Shown here piece after piece: positions 1 to 11,200 of a stretch of DNA of 25,591 nucleotides (position 1 is the first letter of the stretch; every line of letters starts with the position of its first letter). A program made the translations under genes and the position numbers. This DNA comes from CAZFDE01 sp964517795 (lineage in GTDB: Bacteria; Planctomycetota; Phycisphaerae; Sedimentisphaerales; Anaerobacaceae), in assembly GCA_964517795.1 (NCBI GenBank), contig CAZFDE010000036.1, forward strand, positions 1 to 25,591. The letters run 5' to 3'. The notes below the pieces were generated by a model. That model ran no database searches and had not been told where the DNA came from. It worked only from the letters and a program-made list of their open reading frames with translations.

Positions 1-2
1 AT

Positions 3-2138
3 GTGCCCGCGGAATGTTTTGGCGATCCGAATCTCGACGTCCCAAACGGTTTTGTCGATTTTGCGGTGCCAAAATTCGATCAGCAGATGCAGGATTTGCA
101 GCAGTTGTTCTATCGCCACAGTCGATTCGGGCTTTATTCCACGATGTGGGACCTGTGGCTGCCGTTTTCCGTCTGCTGGATCGATACGGAAAATCCCGCA
201 TTGGATCAGGTCTTTCAACGTGAAGCCGTTCGCCACCTTTTAGCCACTCGAAAGCTCGATGCCGAAGGATATGTCTCGACCCATCAGCATCGGGGATTAG
301 GGCACGTGGACGGCTGGCCGTTTCCGTTGTGGACACAGGTCGGCGGCGTCGGCTGGCATTTTTCACTCAAAGGCGTTCCTTACGAAGGCGGGTTCGGCCT
401 GACTGAATCTACCGGACAAAACTGGAATCTCCATGGTTGCGAAAAAAGCGGAATTACGCGCGATCGGGGATTGAACCTTAAATTAACACAACCTAAGGCA
501 AAAATCGATTCACCGGAATTTTCAGTTCAGGGTCAGGTGGCCACTTTTATTGTGTTGGAATGGTGGGCGAACGGACTCGATAAGGACAGTCTGTGCTATT
601 TTCAGTGGACAACCCAGGATTATCCCAAATTCAGTGATGATCGAAAAGTTTATTTTTCTCCGCCGGCTAATGAAAGCAGTCAGGAATTTACGATGATTCC
701 GCTGTATCGGTTTATCAAGCCTGAGGATATTATCACCAAAATCAGGATCGGCTTCAATAATGAAGAGGCCGCCGAGGTCCGTGTTCAGGCGGTTTATACG
801 GCCGTCGATACCCGCCATCCGATCAACAATTCGGCTTATATCATCGGCTGCAGCGATTATTTGCGAATCAGCGGTGATCTGAACTTTCTGCGGGATAACA
901 TCAATAAAATCCGTCGGTCGATGCGGTACATGATGAAGGAATTTCAGACGGAAAAATATAAATGCATTTTTGTGCCGTGGTGGGGCCATGACGGCCGCAG
1001 CGGCATCGTTTATGATAAGGACGGCAATAAAGTCATTCGACACGGCCTGGGGATCGGCAACAACTACTGGGACCTGCTGCCGTGCGGCGGAAAAGACTTA
1101 TCGGCAACCCTGTACTATTATGATGCGCTCAAGCGGCTGGCTGAGATCGAACAACTCATCGCCGATCATCCGCGGTGGAATATCCCCGAAGGGGTTATGC
1201 GGTATAAGCCCAAAGACCTGCTTAAGCATGCCGAGGAGGTCCGAAAGACATCCAGCAAGATATTCTGGAATCCCAAAACGAAACGCTTTGTACCATCGGT
1301 CGCCATTGACGGCAGCAAACCGGATTACGGCCTGACGTTTCTGAACACCGAAGCAATTTATTATGGAATTGCGACGGATAAACAGGCCAGGGATATCCTC
1401 AACTGGATGAGCGGCAAACGGATCGTCAAAGACGATACCTCTCAGGGTGATGATATTTATCACTGGCGGTTTGCGCCGCGGGCAACCACTAAACGCAACA
1501 TCGAATATTACCAAAGTGTCTGGAGTCAACCGGAAACGATCAAATGGGGATATCAGGTTCAGGACGGCGGGGCGGTTCTGGGCTGGTCGTTCTATGATAT
1601 GATGTCGAGATTGGCTATCTACGGCCCGGATGATGCATGGCATCGGCTTCAAGAGATTCTCAAGTGGTATGAGGATGTCATGGCCGAGGGGGGTTATCGT
1701 GCGTATTACAGCAAACCTGAACGCGGCACCATGCAGGGCGGCGGGCCTCCCGGGGGATTAGGTATTGACAAGGAATTCTACGAATCGGTAATGCTGCCGC
1801 AGGTCATGTTCTACGGCTTTTTAGGGGCACAGCCGTATATGGATAAATTAGTCCTGAATCCCAACCTTCCATCGGACTGGCCCCAATTGACAGTTGCTAA
1901 TGTATGGTATCAGAAGAATTTGCTGGATATTACCGCATCGAATGAGCAGATCAAAATCACGGTTCATAAAAATTTCACCGGCCACTTAAATCTCCAACTG
2001 CCGAAAGGCCAATGGGAAATCCTCTATCCCAACGAAAAACCTAAGCAAGCGACTATCATAGTCGATATGAAAAAACTCGCGGTATTTCCGATATCGCTTG
2101 GCCGATCTGATATCATTGACCTCAACAAAGTGAAATAA
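3..2138 (+). CDS. Six-hairpin-like glycoside hydrolase, 5' end outside window
   Basis: The frame is open from the left edge to a TAA stop, giving 711 residues. The true start probably lies upstream, since nothing marks the GTG at base 3 as an initiation site. The sequence is rich in aromatic and acidic residues, such as the stretches WDLWLPF, VPWWGHDGR and NNYWDLLPCGGKDL. An all-helical central part of about residues 270-620 is followed by a short beta-rich tail, the plan of (alpha/alpha)6 glycosidases. A C-terminal stretch (LNPNLPSDWPQLTV) resembles the tail of GH78- and GH65-like enzymes. I cannot assign a CAZy family or substrate. It heads a run of closely spaced genes (16 nt to the next) that includes a rhamnosidase and a sugar symporter, so a role in cleaving rhamnose-containing or similar oligosaccharides is inferred. 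Confidence 0.75.
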   Translation: MPAECFGDPNLDVPNGFVDFAVPKFDQQMQDLQQLFYRHSRFGLYSTMWDLWLPFSVCWIDTENPALDQVFQREAVRHLLATRKLDAEGYVSTHQHRGLGHVDGWPFPLWTQVGGVGWHFSLKGVPYEGGFGLTESTGQNWNLHGCEKSGITRDRGLNLKLTQPKAKIDSPEFSVQGQVATFIVLEWWANGLDKDSLCYFQWTTQDYPKFSDDRKVYFSPPANESSQEFTMIPLYRFIKPEDIITKIRIGFNNEEAAEVRVQAVYTAVDTRHPINNSAYIIGCSDYLRISGDLNFLRDNINKIRRSMRYMMKEFQTEKYKCIFVPWWGHDGRSGIVYDKDGNKVIRHGLGIGNNYWDLLPCGGKDLSATLYYYDALKRLAEIEQLIADHPRWNIPEGVMRYKPKDLLKHAEEVRKTSSKIFWNPKTKRFVPSVAIDGSKPDYGLTFLNTEAIYYGIATDKQARDILNWMSGKRIVKDDTSQGDDIYHWRFAPRATTKRNIEYYQSVWSQPETIKWGYQVQDGGAVLGWSFYDMMSRLAIYGPDDAWHRLQEILKWYEDVMAEGGYRAYYSKPERGTMQGGGPPGGLGIDKEFYESVMLPQVMFYGFLGAQPYMDKLVLNPNLPSDWPQLTVANVWYQKNLLDITASNEQIKITVHKNFTGHLNLQLPKGQWEILYPNEKPKQATIIVDMKKLAVFPISLGRSDIIDLNKVK

Positions 2139-2154
2139 GTCTCAAGGTTTACAA

Positions 2155-3129
2155 ATGGATTCAAAAACACGTGTGTTAACAGCTTTAAACCATCAAAAAC
2201 CGGACCGGGCACCGTTCAATTTCTGGATGGACCGGCGATTGATGGAACAATACGAGCAAAAGCACAATCACCGCCACTGGCGGGTAACGGCGTACGGAGC
2301 CGATGTGATCGAAACCTTTCCCTTATTGGATTGGCCGCGAGGCAAAGGCATCGATCAAAATGGCACGTTTTGGCAGACCGAAATATACCTGAAGGATTTC
2401 AACGATATTGACAGTATCCCGCTGCCGGATCCGAACGACCCGAAGGTGTATGAACTGATCGAACAGGATATTCGCGAATTTCCCGATACGGCCGTATTTC
2501 TCGATGTCATCACGCCGTGGGGGCATATCGCCAATATGCGATCGTATGAATTGATTTACATGGATATGGTCGATTATGAGGAACCGTTTAAGCTTCTCAC
2601 GCGGCGGATTACCGATATTCTCAAGTTGATAGTCGAAAAGGCCTGCCAACAGGGTGTAACGGCTGTTTATTTAATGGAGGATCTGGCAACCGTAAATGGC
2701 CTGGCCTTTTCGCCGGCGATGATCAAGGAATTCTGTCTGGATTATGCCAAAGAGCTGGCGGATATCGCGCATAGCTACGACAAGCCGGTATTGTTCCATT
2801 CCGATGGAGCGGTGATGGATTTGCTGCCGCTGCTTTTGGAGATCGGTGTCGATGCCTGTAATCCGCTGCAGCCGCATCTCAATGACCATCGGCAATTTAA
2901 GGAGCAATTCGGAAATGATCTGGCCCTCTACGGCGGCCTGGACAATTGCTATGTGATCCCAGAAGGCACCCCTGAAGATGTTCGTGACCATGTTTTGGGG
3001 ATATTCAACACAATCGGCAAACCCGATGGGGCGCTGATTTTTTCCAGCCACGATATCCCGCTGGCAACCCCGCCGGAAAACATTGAAATGATGGTCAATA
3101 CGATCAAAAACGAATGTCACTATACTTAA
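2155..3129 (+). CDS. Uroporphyrinogen decarboxylase-like (URO-D/MtaA superfamily) protein
   Basis: This is a 324-residue protein starting at ATG after a weak AAGG. It opens with the typical superfamily N-terminus (RVLTALNHQKPDRAPFNFW). It also has the conserved core HSDGAVMDLLPLL around residue 220, followed by the GGLDN segment near residue 262, so the TIM-barrel URO-D fold is clear. It is probably not heme-pathway HemE: no other heme gene is present, and it sits between two glycosidase genes. Family members outside heme synthesis act as corrinoid-dependent methyltransferases (MtaA, MtbA and O-demethylase types). No corrinoid protein is encoded here. A second, divergent copy lies at 7262-8254 in the same operon. 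The substrate is unknown; demethylation of methoxylated sugars is only a guess. Confidence 0.85.
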   Translation: MDSKTRVLTALNHQKPDRAPFNFWMDRRLMEQYEQKHNHRHWRVTAYGADVIETFPLLDWPRGKGIDQNGTFWQTEIYLKDFNDIDSIPLPDPNDPKVYELIEQDIREFPDTAVFLDVITPWGHIANMRSYELIYMDMVDYEEPFKLLTRRITDILKLIVEKACQQGVTAVYLMEDLATVNGLAFSPAMIKEFCLDYAKELADIAHSYDKPVLFHSDGAVMDLLPLLLEIGVDACNPLQPHLNDHRQFKEQFGNDLALYGGLDNCYVIPEGTPEDVRDHVLGIFNTIGKPDGALIFSSHDIPLATPPENIEMMVNTIKNECHYT

Positions 3130-3150
3130 CAACAGAACAGGAAATCTATT

Positions 3151-5838
3151 GTGGAAAAAATCAGTTCAGCGAAAGTAACTCAACTGCGATGCGAATATCT
3201 GGAAAATCCAACCGCCATCGATACCAAAAATCTGCGTTTAAGCTGGATCATGAAGTCCTGCCGCCGCGGGGCGGGGCAAACTGCCTATCAGATACGGGTT
3301 TCCTCGAGCCTTGAAAAACTCAAAGCAAACAAGGCGGACATGTGGGACAGCGGTAAAGTCAAATCCTGCCGGTCCAATCAGATCGAATATCGCGGCAAAG
3401 CCCTGAAGTCTCGAATTCAATGTTTTTGGAAAGTGCGGATATGGGATGAAAGGGGTTATGAAAGTGCATGGTCAAAACCCGCTCAATGGTCAATGGGGTT
3501 ACTGGCGAAAAGTGATTTTAAGGCCAAATGGATTCAGTACGATACCGGCCATTTGAATCAAGATCCCGATCTTCATCTGCCGCCGTCACCGTATTTTCGA
3601 AAAGCATTCAGTGTCAGCAAGAAGATCGACAGTGCACGCCTGTATATATCCGCCAAGGGACTTTTCGAAGCCAGTATTAACGGCAAACGCGTTGGCCGGG
3701 ATTATTTTACCCCCGGCTGGACGAGCTACCATAAGCGAATCTATTATATGACCTATGATGTGACGAAAATGCTTAAAAAAGGTGACAATGCGATCGGCGC
3801 GATACTGGCAAGCGGCTGGTATGCGGGCTATGTCGGCTTTAAGCTGCATCTGAAGATGGATGATAACCGGGCATTTTACGGCGAAGTGCCGGCGCTGTTC
3901 GCTCAACTGGAAATCGATTATACCGACGGCAGCCGAGATACGATTTCAACTGATAAAAGTTGGAAGGCATCAACCGGGCCGATCCTCACAACCGAACTGT
4001 ATATGGGCGAGCACTATGATGCCCGGCTGGAACAGAAAGGGTGGGACCGGGCGAAATTCGATGATTCGAATTGGCAGAAAGTGACTGTTACATCGGTCGA
4101 TATCCGCCCGCAGGCGTATCCGGCGATACCGGTAAAAAAGATCCAGGAAATTACGCCAGTCAAGATGACCAAACGATCAAAGGATACCTATATTTTCAAT
4201 ATGGGGCAGAATTTCGCGGGCTGGGTGCGGATTAAGGTCAATGGTAAGGCCGGTACCAGAATCACGATTCGTCATGCCGAGATGCTGCATCAGGACGGCA
4301 GTTTGATGACCGAGAACCTGCGAAGCGCCCGATGCACCGATGTGTATATCAAAAAAAGCGATAACGAGGAAATCTGGGAACCGCGATTCACTTTTCACGG
4401 TTTTCAGTACGTCGAATTATCAGGATTAACCGAAAAACCGACCGGGCAAACGGTTACCGGTATTGTTGCCCACTCGGCATTAGCCATGACCAGCAGCTTC
4501 GAATGCAGCAACACGATCGTCAATAAGCTCTACAGCAATATCACATGGACCCAGCGGGCAAATTTTTTCGAAGTGCCGACCGATTGTCCGCAGCGGGACG
4601 AGCGGCTCGGCTGGACGGGCGATGCGCAGGTCTATTGCCGCTCGGCGACATACAATATGGATGTGTCGGCTTTTTTTACGAAATGGCTGCGCGACCTGGA
4701 GGATGACCAGCTCGACAGCGGGGCATTCCCGGATTTTGCACCGCTTCCATTTAAGGTCGGGCCGGGCTATTCGCCCGCATGGATGGATGCCGGCATTATC
4801 TGTCCGTGGACGATCTATCAGGTCTATGGTGATTCACGCATCATCACGGATCACTGGGCGGCCATGGAAAAACTGATGGATTTTCAACTCAAACGCAGTA
4901 AAGGGTATCTCTGTCCGGCCGATGGCAATTCGTTTGGTGACTGGCTGGCATTCGGCAAAGAAACGCCCAAGGATTTTATCGCGACGGTTTATTTTGCCTA
5001 TGATGCTAAACTGATGACCGAAATGGCTCAGGCGATCGGCAGGGTGAATGATATGAAAAAATATAAAGTGCTTTACGAAAAGATTCGTGATGCGCTGCTC
5101 AAGACCTATATCGCTAAAGACGGCCGCGTCAAAGGTGAGACGCAAAGTACCTATACGATGCTTTTGGATATGGGACTGCTGCCTAAAGATTTGCAGCCCA
5201 AGGCTGTCCGTCATCTTGTCCGGTTAATCAAAGCGAACAACAATCATCTGGCAACCGGTTTTTTGGGAATCAAACACTTACTGCCGGTTTTGACCCGCTG
5301 GGGCTATATCGATCTGGCTTATGAGCTATTGACCAAAACAACGTTTCCTTCATGGGGCTACCCGATCGTCAACGGCGCAACAACCATCTGGGAACGCTGG
5401 AACAGTTATACGAAGGAAAAGGGGTTTGAAACGCCGGAGATGAATTCATTTTGTCACTATGCGTTCGGCTCGGTCTGTGAATGGCTCTTTCGGCGAATGG
5501 CAGGGATCGATATGCTGGAGGCGGGTTTTCAGCAGATTCTTATCAAACCGATTCCATCAAAACAGATACCAAAGATATCAGCAAGCTATGACTCGATCTA
5601 CGGCACGATTCAAACAGCATGGGCGATCGAGAGCCGCAAATTTACCCTTGATGTATCGATCCCCGCCAATACAACCGCAAAAGTTTATTTGCCGACTAAT
5701 GAACCGGACACAATAACTGAATCCGGCAAGCCAGTAGATAGTTCCCGATCAATCGAATTTGACGCCATAGAAGATCACCGCAGTGTATTGAATATCGGCT
5801 CGGGCAGCTATCATTTCCAATGTTCGTTTGAGTCATAG
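3151..5838 (+). CDS. Alpha-L-rhamnosidase, GH78 family
   Basis: This 895-residue protein has the full GH78 layout. An N-terminal fibronectin-like domain (about 1-110) and a beta-sandwich with the motif SAKGLFEASINGKRVG (about 165-185) come first. A concanavalin-like domain follows, then the (alpha/alpha)6 catalytic domain (about 445-790) and a C-terminal beta domain. The hallmark TDCPQRDERLGWTGD lies at residues 477-491 and contains the catalytic acidic cluster. The second conserved glutamate is E748 in TIWERW. The start is a GTG preceded by AGGAAA. No signal peptide is visible, so the enzyme is probably cytoplasmic and hydrolyses rhamnosides brought in by the neighbouring symporter. It is spaced 21 nt from the gene before and 12 nt from the gene after, consistent with one transcript. 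Confidence 0.93.
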   Translation: MEKISSAKVTQLRCEYLENPTAIDTKNLRLSWIMKSCRRGAGQTAYQIRVSSSLEKLKANKADMWDSGKVKSCRSNQIEYRGKALKSRIQCFWKVRIWDERGYESAWSKPAQWSMGLLAKSDFKAKWIQYDTGHLNQDPDLHLPPSPYFRKAFSVSKKIDSARLYISAKGLFEASINGKRVGRDYFTPGWTSYHKRIYYMTYDVTKMLKKGDNAIGAILASGWYAGYVGFKLHLKMDDNRAFYGEVPALFAQLEIDYTDGSRDTISTDKSWKASTGPILTTELYMGEHYDARLEQKGWDRAKFDDSNWQKVTVTSVDIRPQAYPAIPVKKIQEITPVKMTKRSKDTYIFNMGQNFAGWVRIKVNGKAGTRITIRHAEMLHQDGSLMTENLRSARCTDVYIKKSDNEEIWEPRFTFHGFQYVELSGLTEKPTGQTVTGIVAHSALAMTSSFECSNTIVNKLYSNITWTQRANFFEVPTDCPQRDERLGWTGDAQVYCRSATYNMDVSAFFTKWLRDLEDDQLDSGAFPDFAPLPFKVGPGYSPAWMDAGIICPWTIYQVYGDSRIITDHWAAMEKLMDFQLKRSKGYLCPADGNSFGDWLAFGKETPKDFIATVYFAYDAKLMTEMAQAIGRVNDMKKYKVLYEKIRDALLKTYIAKDGRVKGETQSTYTMLLDMGLLPKDLQPKAVRHLVRLIKANNNHLATGFLGIKHLLPVLTRWGYIDLAYELLTKTTFPSWGYPIVNGATTIWERWNSYTKEKGFETPEMNSFCHYAFGSVCEWLFRRMAGIDMLEAGFQQILIKPIPSKQIPKISASYDSIYGTIQTAWAIESRKFTLDVSIPANTTAKVYLPTNEPDTITESGKPVDSSRSIEFDAIEDHRSVLNIGSGSYHFQCSFES

Positions 5839-5850
5839 GAAGGACCTGCG

Positions 5851-7275
5851 TTGGAACAGCCGCATCTCGCCAAACCTACTGATAAAGTTCCCTGGAAGAC
5901 CCGAATTGGCTGGGGCTTCGGCGGCTTGGCCGACAATTACATGAGCAATTCGCTCATCAATCTGGTTCTGCCGATCTACAATATTGCGATGGGCATCGAT
6001 CCAGCGCTCTTGGGTTTAGCGTTGTTTGTTCCGCGTTTTCTGGATGCGATTACTGATCCACTGATGGGCAATATATCCGATAATACACGCAGCCGCTGGG
6101 GGCGAAGACGGCCCTATATTTTGGCAGGCGCGGTCATTTGCGGTATTTTGCTGCCTTTAATCTTTATGCCGCCGTTCGAAACCGATAACGGTAAGCTGAT
6201 TTTCTTTACGATTATTTCTTCTGTGTTTGCGTTAAGTTACACCGTATTTGTTGTTCCTTATACCGCCCTGGGTTTTGAACTGACCGAGGACTATAATGAA
6301 CGGACCCGCGTCCTGGCATGGCGAATGTACATTGGATTAGCCGGCAGTTTAACCGTTCCATGGCTTTATAAACTCTGTCTAAGTCCTGTTTTTCAAGGAA
6401 ATGCCGTTTTGGGGGCTCAATGTGTTTGTGCGGGTTTGGGTGTGATTATCATCTTGACCGGAATCTTGCCTTCATGGAGTTGTCGTGAAAACCAAAACGT
6501 TCAGCATCAGGCTAAAATTAATATCTTTGAAGCAATATCATATACGATGAGCAATAGAGCCTTTTTGATTCTGTTTATTGCGTACATCATTGTGATCGGC
6601 GGCCTGTTCACCAGTGCTACATTTGGTTTGTACATTAATATCTATTATGTTTTTGGCGGTATTAAAGAAGAAGCTGCTAAACTTGCGGGGTATGTCGGTT
6701 CTGCTACCGCCGTCACATCATATATAAGTCTGGGGCTAATCACGTTCATTTCAGAGCGTTTTGGAAAGAAAAATGCGATGATTCTTGGACTCATTTTTGG
6801 CTTGGCCGGCATCATCAGTTTCTGGTTTACCTTGACCCCTCAAATGCCGTATTCACAGATCATTTCCGCTGTCATTTTTGGTTTGGGGATGCAGGGCTGC
6901 TGGCTCATGATCAGCTCCATGACGGCCGATGTCTGTGATGAGGATGAATTGAAAACAGGGCTTCGCCGAGAGGGGCTTTACGGCGCGGTAACCGGTTTTG
7001 CCCTGAAAATGGCATTGGCAGTAACGGCCTTAACGGGGGGTCTATTACTGAAAGCATCCGGTTATGAGGCCAGAGCCGCTGAAGCTGCCGGTTCGGTATC
7101 GCCGCAAGTGATGCTGAAAATGCGATTGTTATTCGTGGGGGTTCAATCGATGTCTTTATTGATTGCCATATTTATGTTTTTAAAATATCCCATTACGCGA
7201 GCGCGAGCCGAAGAGACACGGCGCATCCTGGATATGCGCAGAGCGGAAGGAGGGCAGTCTGATGAATCAATTTGA
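5851..7275 (+). CDS. GPH-family (MelB-like) sugar:cation symporter
   Basis: This is a 474-residue polytopic membrane protein with about 12 hydrophobic helices. It carries the GPH/MFS signature DPLMGNISDNTRSRWGRRRP around residues 70-89, between helices 2 and 3. Residues G-W-G-F-G-G near the N-terminus and DxxDEDELKTGxRREG near residue 365 are also typical of the glycoside-pentoside-hexuronide family. The start is a TTG preceded at 7 nt by GGAAGG, a good ribosome binding site. The gene overlaps the next URO-D-like gene by 14 nt, implying translational coupling. It most likely imports oligosaccharides or glycosides for the GH78 enzyme and the other hydrolases. The exact substrate and coupling ion are unknown. 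Confidence 0.9.
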   Translation: MEQPHLAKPTDKVPWKTRIGWGFGGLADNYMSNSLINLVLPIYNIAMGIDPALLGLALFVPRFLDAITDPLMGNISDNTRSRWGRRRPYILAGAVICGILLPLIFMPPFETDNGKLIFFTIISSVFALSYTVFVVPYTALGFELTEDYNERTRVLAWRMYIGLAGSLTVPWLYKLCLSPVFQGNAVLGAQCVCAGLGVIIILTGILPSWSCRENQNVQHQAKINIFEAISYTMSNRAFLILFIAYIIVIGGLFTSATFGLYINIYYVFGGIKEEAAKLAGYVGSATAVTSYISLGLITFISERFGKKNAMILGLIFGLAGIISFWFTLTPQMPYSQIISAVIFGLGMQGCWLMISSMTADVCDEDELKTGLRREGLYGAVTGFALKMALAVTALTGGLLLKASGYEARAAEAAGSVSPQVMLKMRLLFVGVQSMSLLIAIFMFLKYPITRARAEETRRILDMRRAEGGQSDESI

Positions 7276-8254
7276 ACGATTTAATGCCGTCATGAATTTT
7301 CAAAAACCGGATCGAATCCCGATGATCGAATGGGCCGGTTACTGGGACAAAACCCTTACCAACTGGTATACGGATGGATTGCCCAAGAACTTAGAAGATC
7401 CTGCGGATATCCGGGCGCATCTTGGTCTGGATACATACCTGCAGTTTTGGGTGGGACCGCGCAATGCCACATGTCCGGAACCGCCTTTTCATGGGGCCGG
7501 TTTGATGACAGAGGGGCAATCGTATGAGCTGCTCAAAGATTTTCATTTCCCCAAACCGGCATTTGATCGGCAGACCATCGAATCCTGGGCCGAAATGCAG
7601 CAGAACGGTGACGCCGTGATATGGATCACATTTGAGGGATTTTTCTGGTTTCCACGTTCGATCTTCGGCATCGAGAAACACATGTATGCCTTTTTCGATC
7701 AGCCGGAGTTGATCCCTCGCATGAACCGCGATATCATGCATTATAACCTTGAGGTGCTGGATGAATTCTGCCAAATCTGTACGCCGAATTTCATGACGTT
7801 CGCTGAAGATATGTCGTATAACCTCGGGCCGATGTTGTCCAAGGATTGCTTTGATGAATATCTGGCTCCATACTATCAAAAAGTCGTTCCCGAACTGAAA
7901 AAACGTAACATCAGGGTCTTTGTCGATTCCGATGGCGACGTCTCCAAGATCATTCCATGGCTCAAAGAGGTCGGTATCGAGGGGATTCTGCCGTTAGAGC
8001 GGATGGCGGGAGTCGATGTGGGGCAGATCCGCCGGGACCATCCGGATTTCAGGATGATCGGCGGATTCGATAAGATGATTATGCATCAAGGACCCGCGGC
8101 GATCGAAAAGGAATTTGAGCGATTATTGCCGACGATGCGATCCGGCGGATACATTCCCTCGGTCGATCATCAGACCCCGCCGGATGTATTGCTGAAAAAT
8201 TATCGCCATTATTTACGATTACTTGAAAAATACTGCAATCTTGCAGTTCAATAG
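7262..8254 (+). CDS. Second uroporphyrinogen decarboxylase-like protein
   Basis: This 330-residue URO-D superfamily protein is divergent from the copy at 2155-3129. It shares the N-terminal FNAVMNFQKPDRIPM motif and the barrel segment VFVDSDGDVSKIIPWL near residue 220. A GGFDK segment follows near residue 265, and the C-terminal region reads GYIPSVDHQTPPDV. The histidine of the HxDG motif in the first copy is replaced by valine-aspartate, so metal binding may differ. The start is ATG inside the end of the symporter gene, preceded by GGAAGGAGGG, a very strong Shine-Dalgarno. Such proteins recur in polysaccharide-degradation clusters, but their reaction is not established. Heme synthesis is unlikely from the context. 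Confidence 0.85.
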   Translation: MNQFERFNAVMNFQKPDRIPMIEWAGYWDKTLTNWYTDGLPKNLEDPADIRAHLGLDTYLQFWVGPRNATCPEPPFHGAGLMTEGQSYELLKDFHFPKPAFDRQTIESWAEMQQNGDAVIWITFEGFFWFPRSIFGIEKHMYAFFDQPELIPRMNRDIMHYNLEVLDEFCQICTPNFMTFAEDMSYNLGPMLSKDCFDEYLAPYYQKVVPELKKRNIRVFVDSDGDVSKIIPWLKEVGIEGILPLERMAGVDVGQIRRDHPDFRMIGGFDKMIMHQGPAAIEKEFERLLPTMRSGGYIPSVDHQTPPDVLLKNYRHYLRLLEKYCNLAVQ

Positions 8255-8269
8255 ATGAAAGGCAAATCC

Positions 8270-11200
8270 ATGAATACAAAAATCAAAGCAATGACGATGA
8301 TTATCTTTGTTTCGCTATCCTGTCCGGCAGGCCTGCAAATCAGTGAACAGCAGCTTTTGTTTGACGATGGCACCCTTTCCGATTGGACGGCCGAACCGGC
8401 CGAGACATGGCAGGTTCTTAAATGCAGCGATTGGAAAGAAGGGAAAGTGCCGGAAGATGCGAATTACCTGGTCCACTCTCGGATCAAAGGTGAATCGGCC
8501 ACCGGCACACTTCGCTCAGGTGTTTTTGAGATTATAAAAGACACGCAGCGGTTTTACATCGCCGGTGCCGACGGCACCGAGCAGGGGGTGAATGATGCCG
8601 AACTCAATTATGTATACCTTAAATCATGGCCCAATGGCGAAATTCTGCGAAAGGCGCATACACCTAACAACCATCTGTCTTTCAAAGAACATACTTGGTA
8701 CACCGGCGGTTTGATCGGCCAAAAGGTATATCTGGAGATCACCGACAACAATCCGTCGCGCAATCCGGCTGGCTTTGCATGGATCGCTTTTGGCGGTTAC
8801 CGTCAGCAGGATACCCTTGACAATCATCCAGTGGATTGCGACGGTCTCTATGCCCTGAAGATCGATGCCAACAGTGAAGATTTCCTGTGCCGGTCCGTAC
8901 CGTTTCTGGCGGCCCAACCCGATAAACGCGGCCAAACCATACGAACCGTCAACGGCAAGAAAGAGACGATCCCTGTCAACGCCAAGGCCGACACCCTTTA
9001 TCTGTTAGGGATGGTCAACTGGGGCTGGGATTATTGCCTGGCCCATTGGGGTGAACATCCGGAACTATGGGACAAGCCGCGCGAAGACCAGATATATATC
9101 GGGATCGAAGTCGGCAAAATCGAGATCCACTATGCCTCCGGCAAGGTCGATACGATTCCCGTCCAGATGGGTTCCACCATGTGGATGGTCAAGCAATGGA
9201 GTTACGGCCCCGATCATATGCTGCCCAAAGAGATCAAAGAACCGTTTGCATCCCGGCCGGAATATGAAAAAATCCTGCGAAAAAGCCTTCGTATCAAGGA
9301 AAGTACAAAACAGGCAACCAATGAAACTCTACATTGTCATTATTATCTGCCTGTCAAAGTCCGTCCCGAGAAAATCGAATCCATCGTCGTGATCGACAAT
9401 ACCGAAAAGCGCGGCAAGCCGCTGGTTTCGGCTATCACGTTGAAAACAAACACACCCGCCGATCATCTAATATCGTTGGGCAAACGCCGTGTTGATAAAG
9501 ATGATATCCAGCCCGCTTTCAAAAGCAGCAGGGTGCCGAACTTTGCCAAAGACCTCAAGACCTTGTCGAATATTCTGTATACTGCTGAGAAAGACCTGCC
9601 CAAGGAAGTGGATATGATCGATTTCCCCGATGACTTCGATGCCGCCCGAATCCGCTTTATTGGTGACCGGTTCGCCGACATGCTTTCGAATATCTGGGTG
9701 GCCAACATCATGAATATGGATGAAAAATTCGAGGCCGATACCGGGTATTTCCATGAAACAACCGTCGATTCGCCATTCTACGGCGGTTATATGGGCTTGG
9801 GCAGCTGGGCACCGGTGGGTATTTATCACAGTGGTGCTTTTTCAAGGACATCCGACCATTATGCAACACTTGCACTGCGATGCCTACATAATAATGAGCG
9901 GGTGACTAATTACGTTGATTTTGTTGACAAATGGTTCTATTTTTATCGCAATGATCATGACCCCAACAATGGTCCCGATAACAGCGGCCTCGATATTGAC
10001 CGTTATCCGAATGATGCGCCGGGTCACTGGGCCTTTGTAGTGACCAGTCCATTGGCAATTCCCTTTCCGATCAACGAAATTCCCGGTGACGAAGAAATGG
10101 ACGGCCATGGCGCGACGATGGTCGGCCGCTGGGTCGCATGGCGGCTGGCAGGGGGTTCGACCGGCGATTGGCTGATCAAGCCGCGTGAAAATGTATTCCA
10201 AAAGACCCGCTGGGATACGACCCGCGATGCGGCCGAATTTGTCTGCTGGCTGATGGACTATACCGGTATGGATGTTGTCTGGAGCGAGAGTGAATTCACC
10301 GGCTGGGCCGGCGGCGGGGTAAGTATCCCCAAAGGCATGGCCGACGAGACCGATCCCAAAAAAATCAGGCAAAACTATGCCAATTCGGATATGTACGAAG
10401 TGTACCCTTCTTATACCTGCATGACCGGCCTGCTGTGCTCGGCGCAGATTGCAGAAAATATTGGAGAAAATGAGCTGGCTCAAAAATGGCGTGACTATGC
10501 CGAACGAATTCGTGTGGCCATGCTGCGGCTTTTGGATTACGGCCCGGCCCACAAACGCATGTGGCGGGTCTGCCCGTATTCGGTACTGCCCAGTATGCAG
10601 GATTCGCTGGTGCAATTATGGTTCAGTCACTACCTAAAAGGCCTTGATCCAAAGAAGCTGAATCCTGAACTCGTGACAATCTCGCAAAATACGCTTGAAC
10701 GCCAGCTCAATGAAAAATACGGCGATAAACCCGTTTTGGCCATGGGCTATGGTATAGGATGGCTGACCCATGCGGCCCTCGTTGCCGATCAGATGGACAA
10801 TGCCGGGCGATTGTTAATAAATATTGCCAAATATTCCTATGATAAAAATATGGAATACTACAATGAAAAACGCGGGATTGATTGGCGCGAGCACCTCTGG
10901 ATGATCCCCGAAGGTTCACATGTGCTGCCGGATGGGCGATGGTACCGCATCTGCGATCTGGGTAACGGCGCCAATCAGGGACCTGCCATGCACGCGCTGA
11001 ATATCTGCGCAGGCATTGATGACAGCGACCCGCAAAATTTGAAGATCCTGCCGCGTGTGCCGGATCCATTGACCGCACTGGAAATAACCAACTATAAGGT
11101 GTTAATACCCGCTGAAACCGGATTAGATACGGCCTGTGTCAATTATATATATCGTCGCGGCCATTCGTTTGAGTTACACGCAGACAAGCTTTTGCCAACG

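Noticed and set aside
522..1043. Open frame of 173 codons on the minus strand within the first glycosidase gene
   Set aside because: It is an antisense shadow of a well-supported coding frame, with no ribosome site or recognisable product; the same applies to other opposite-strand frames in the operon.
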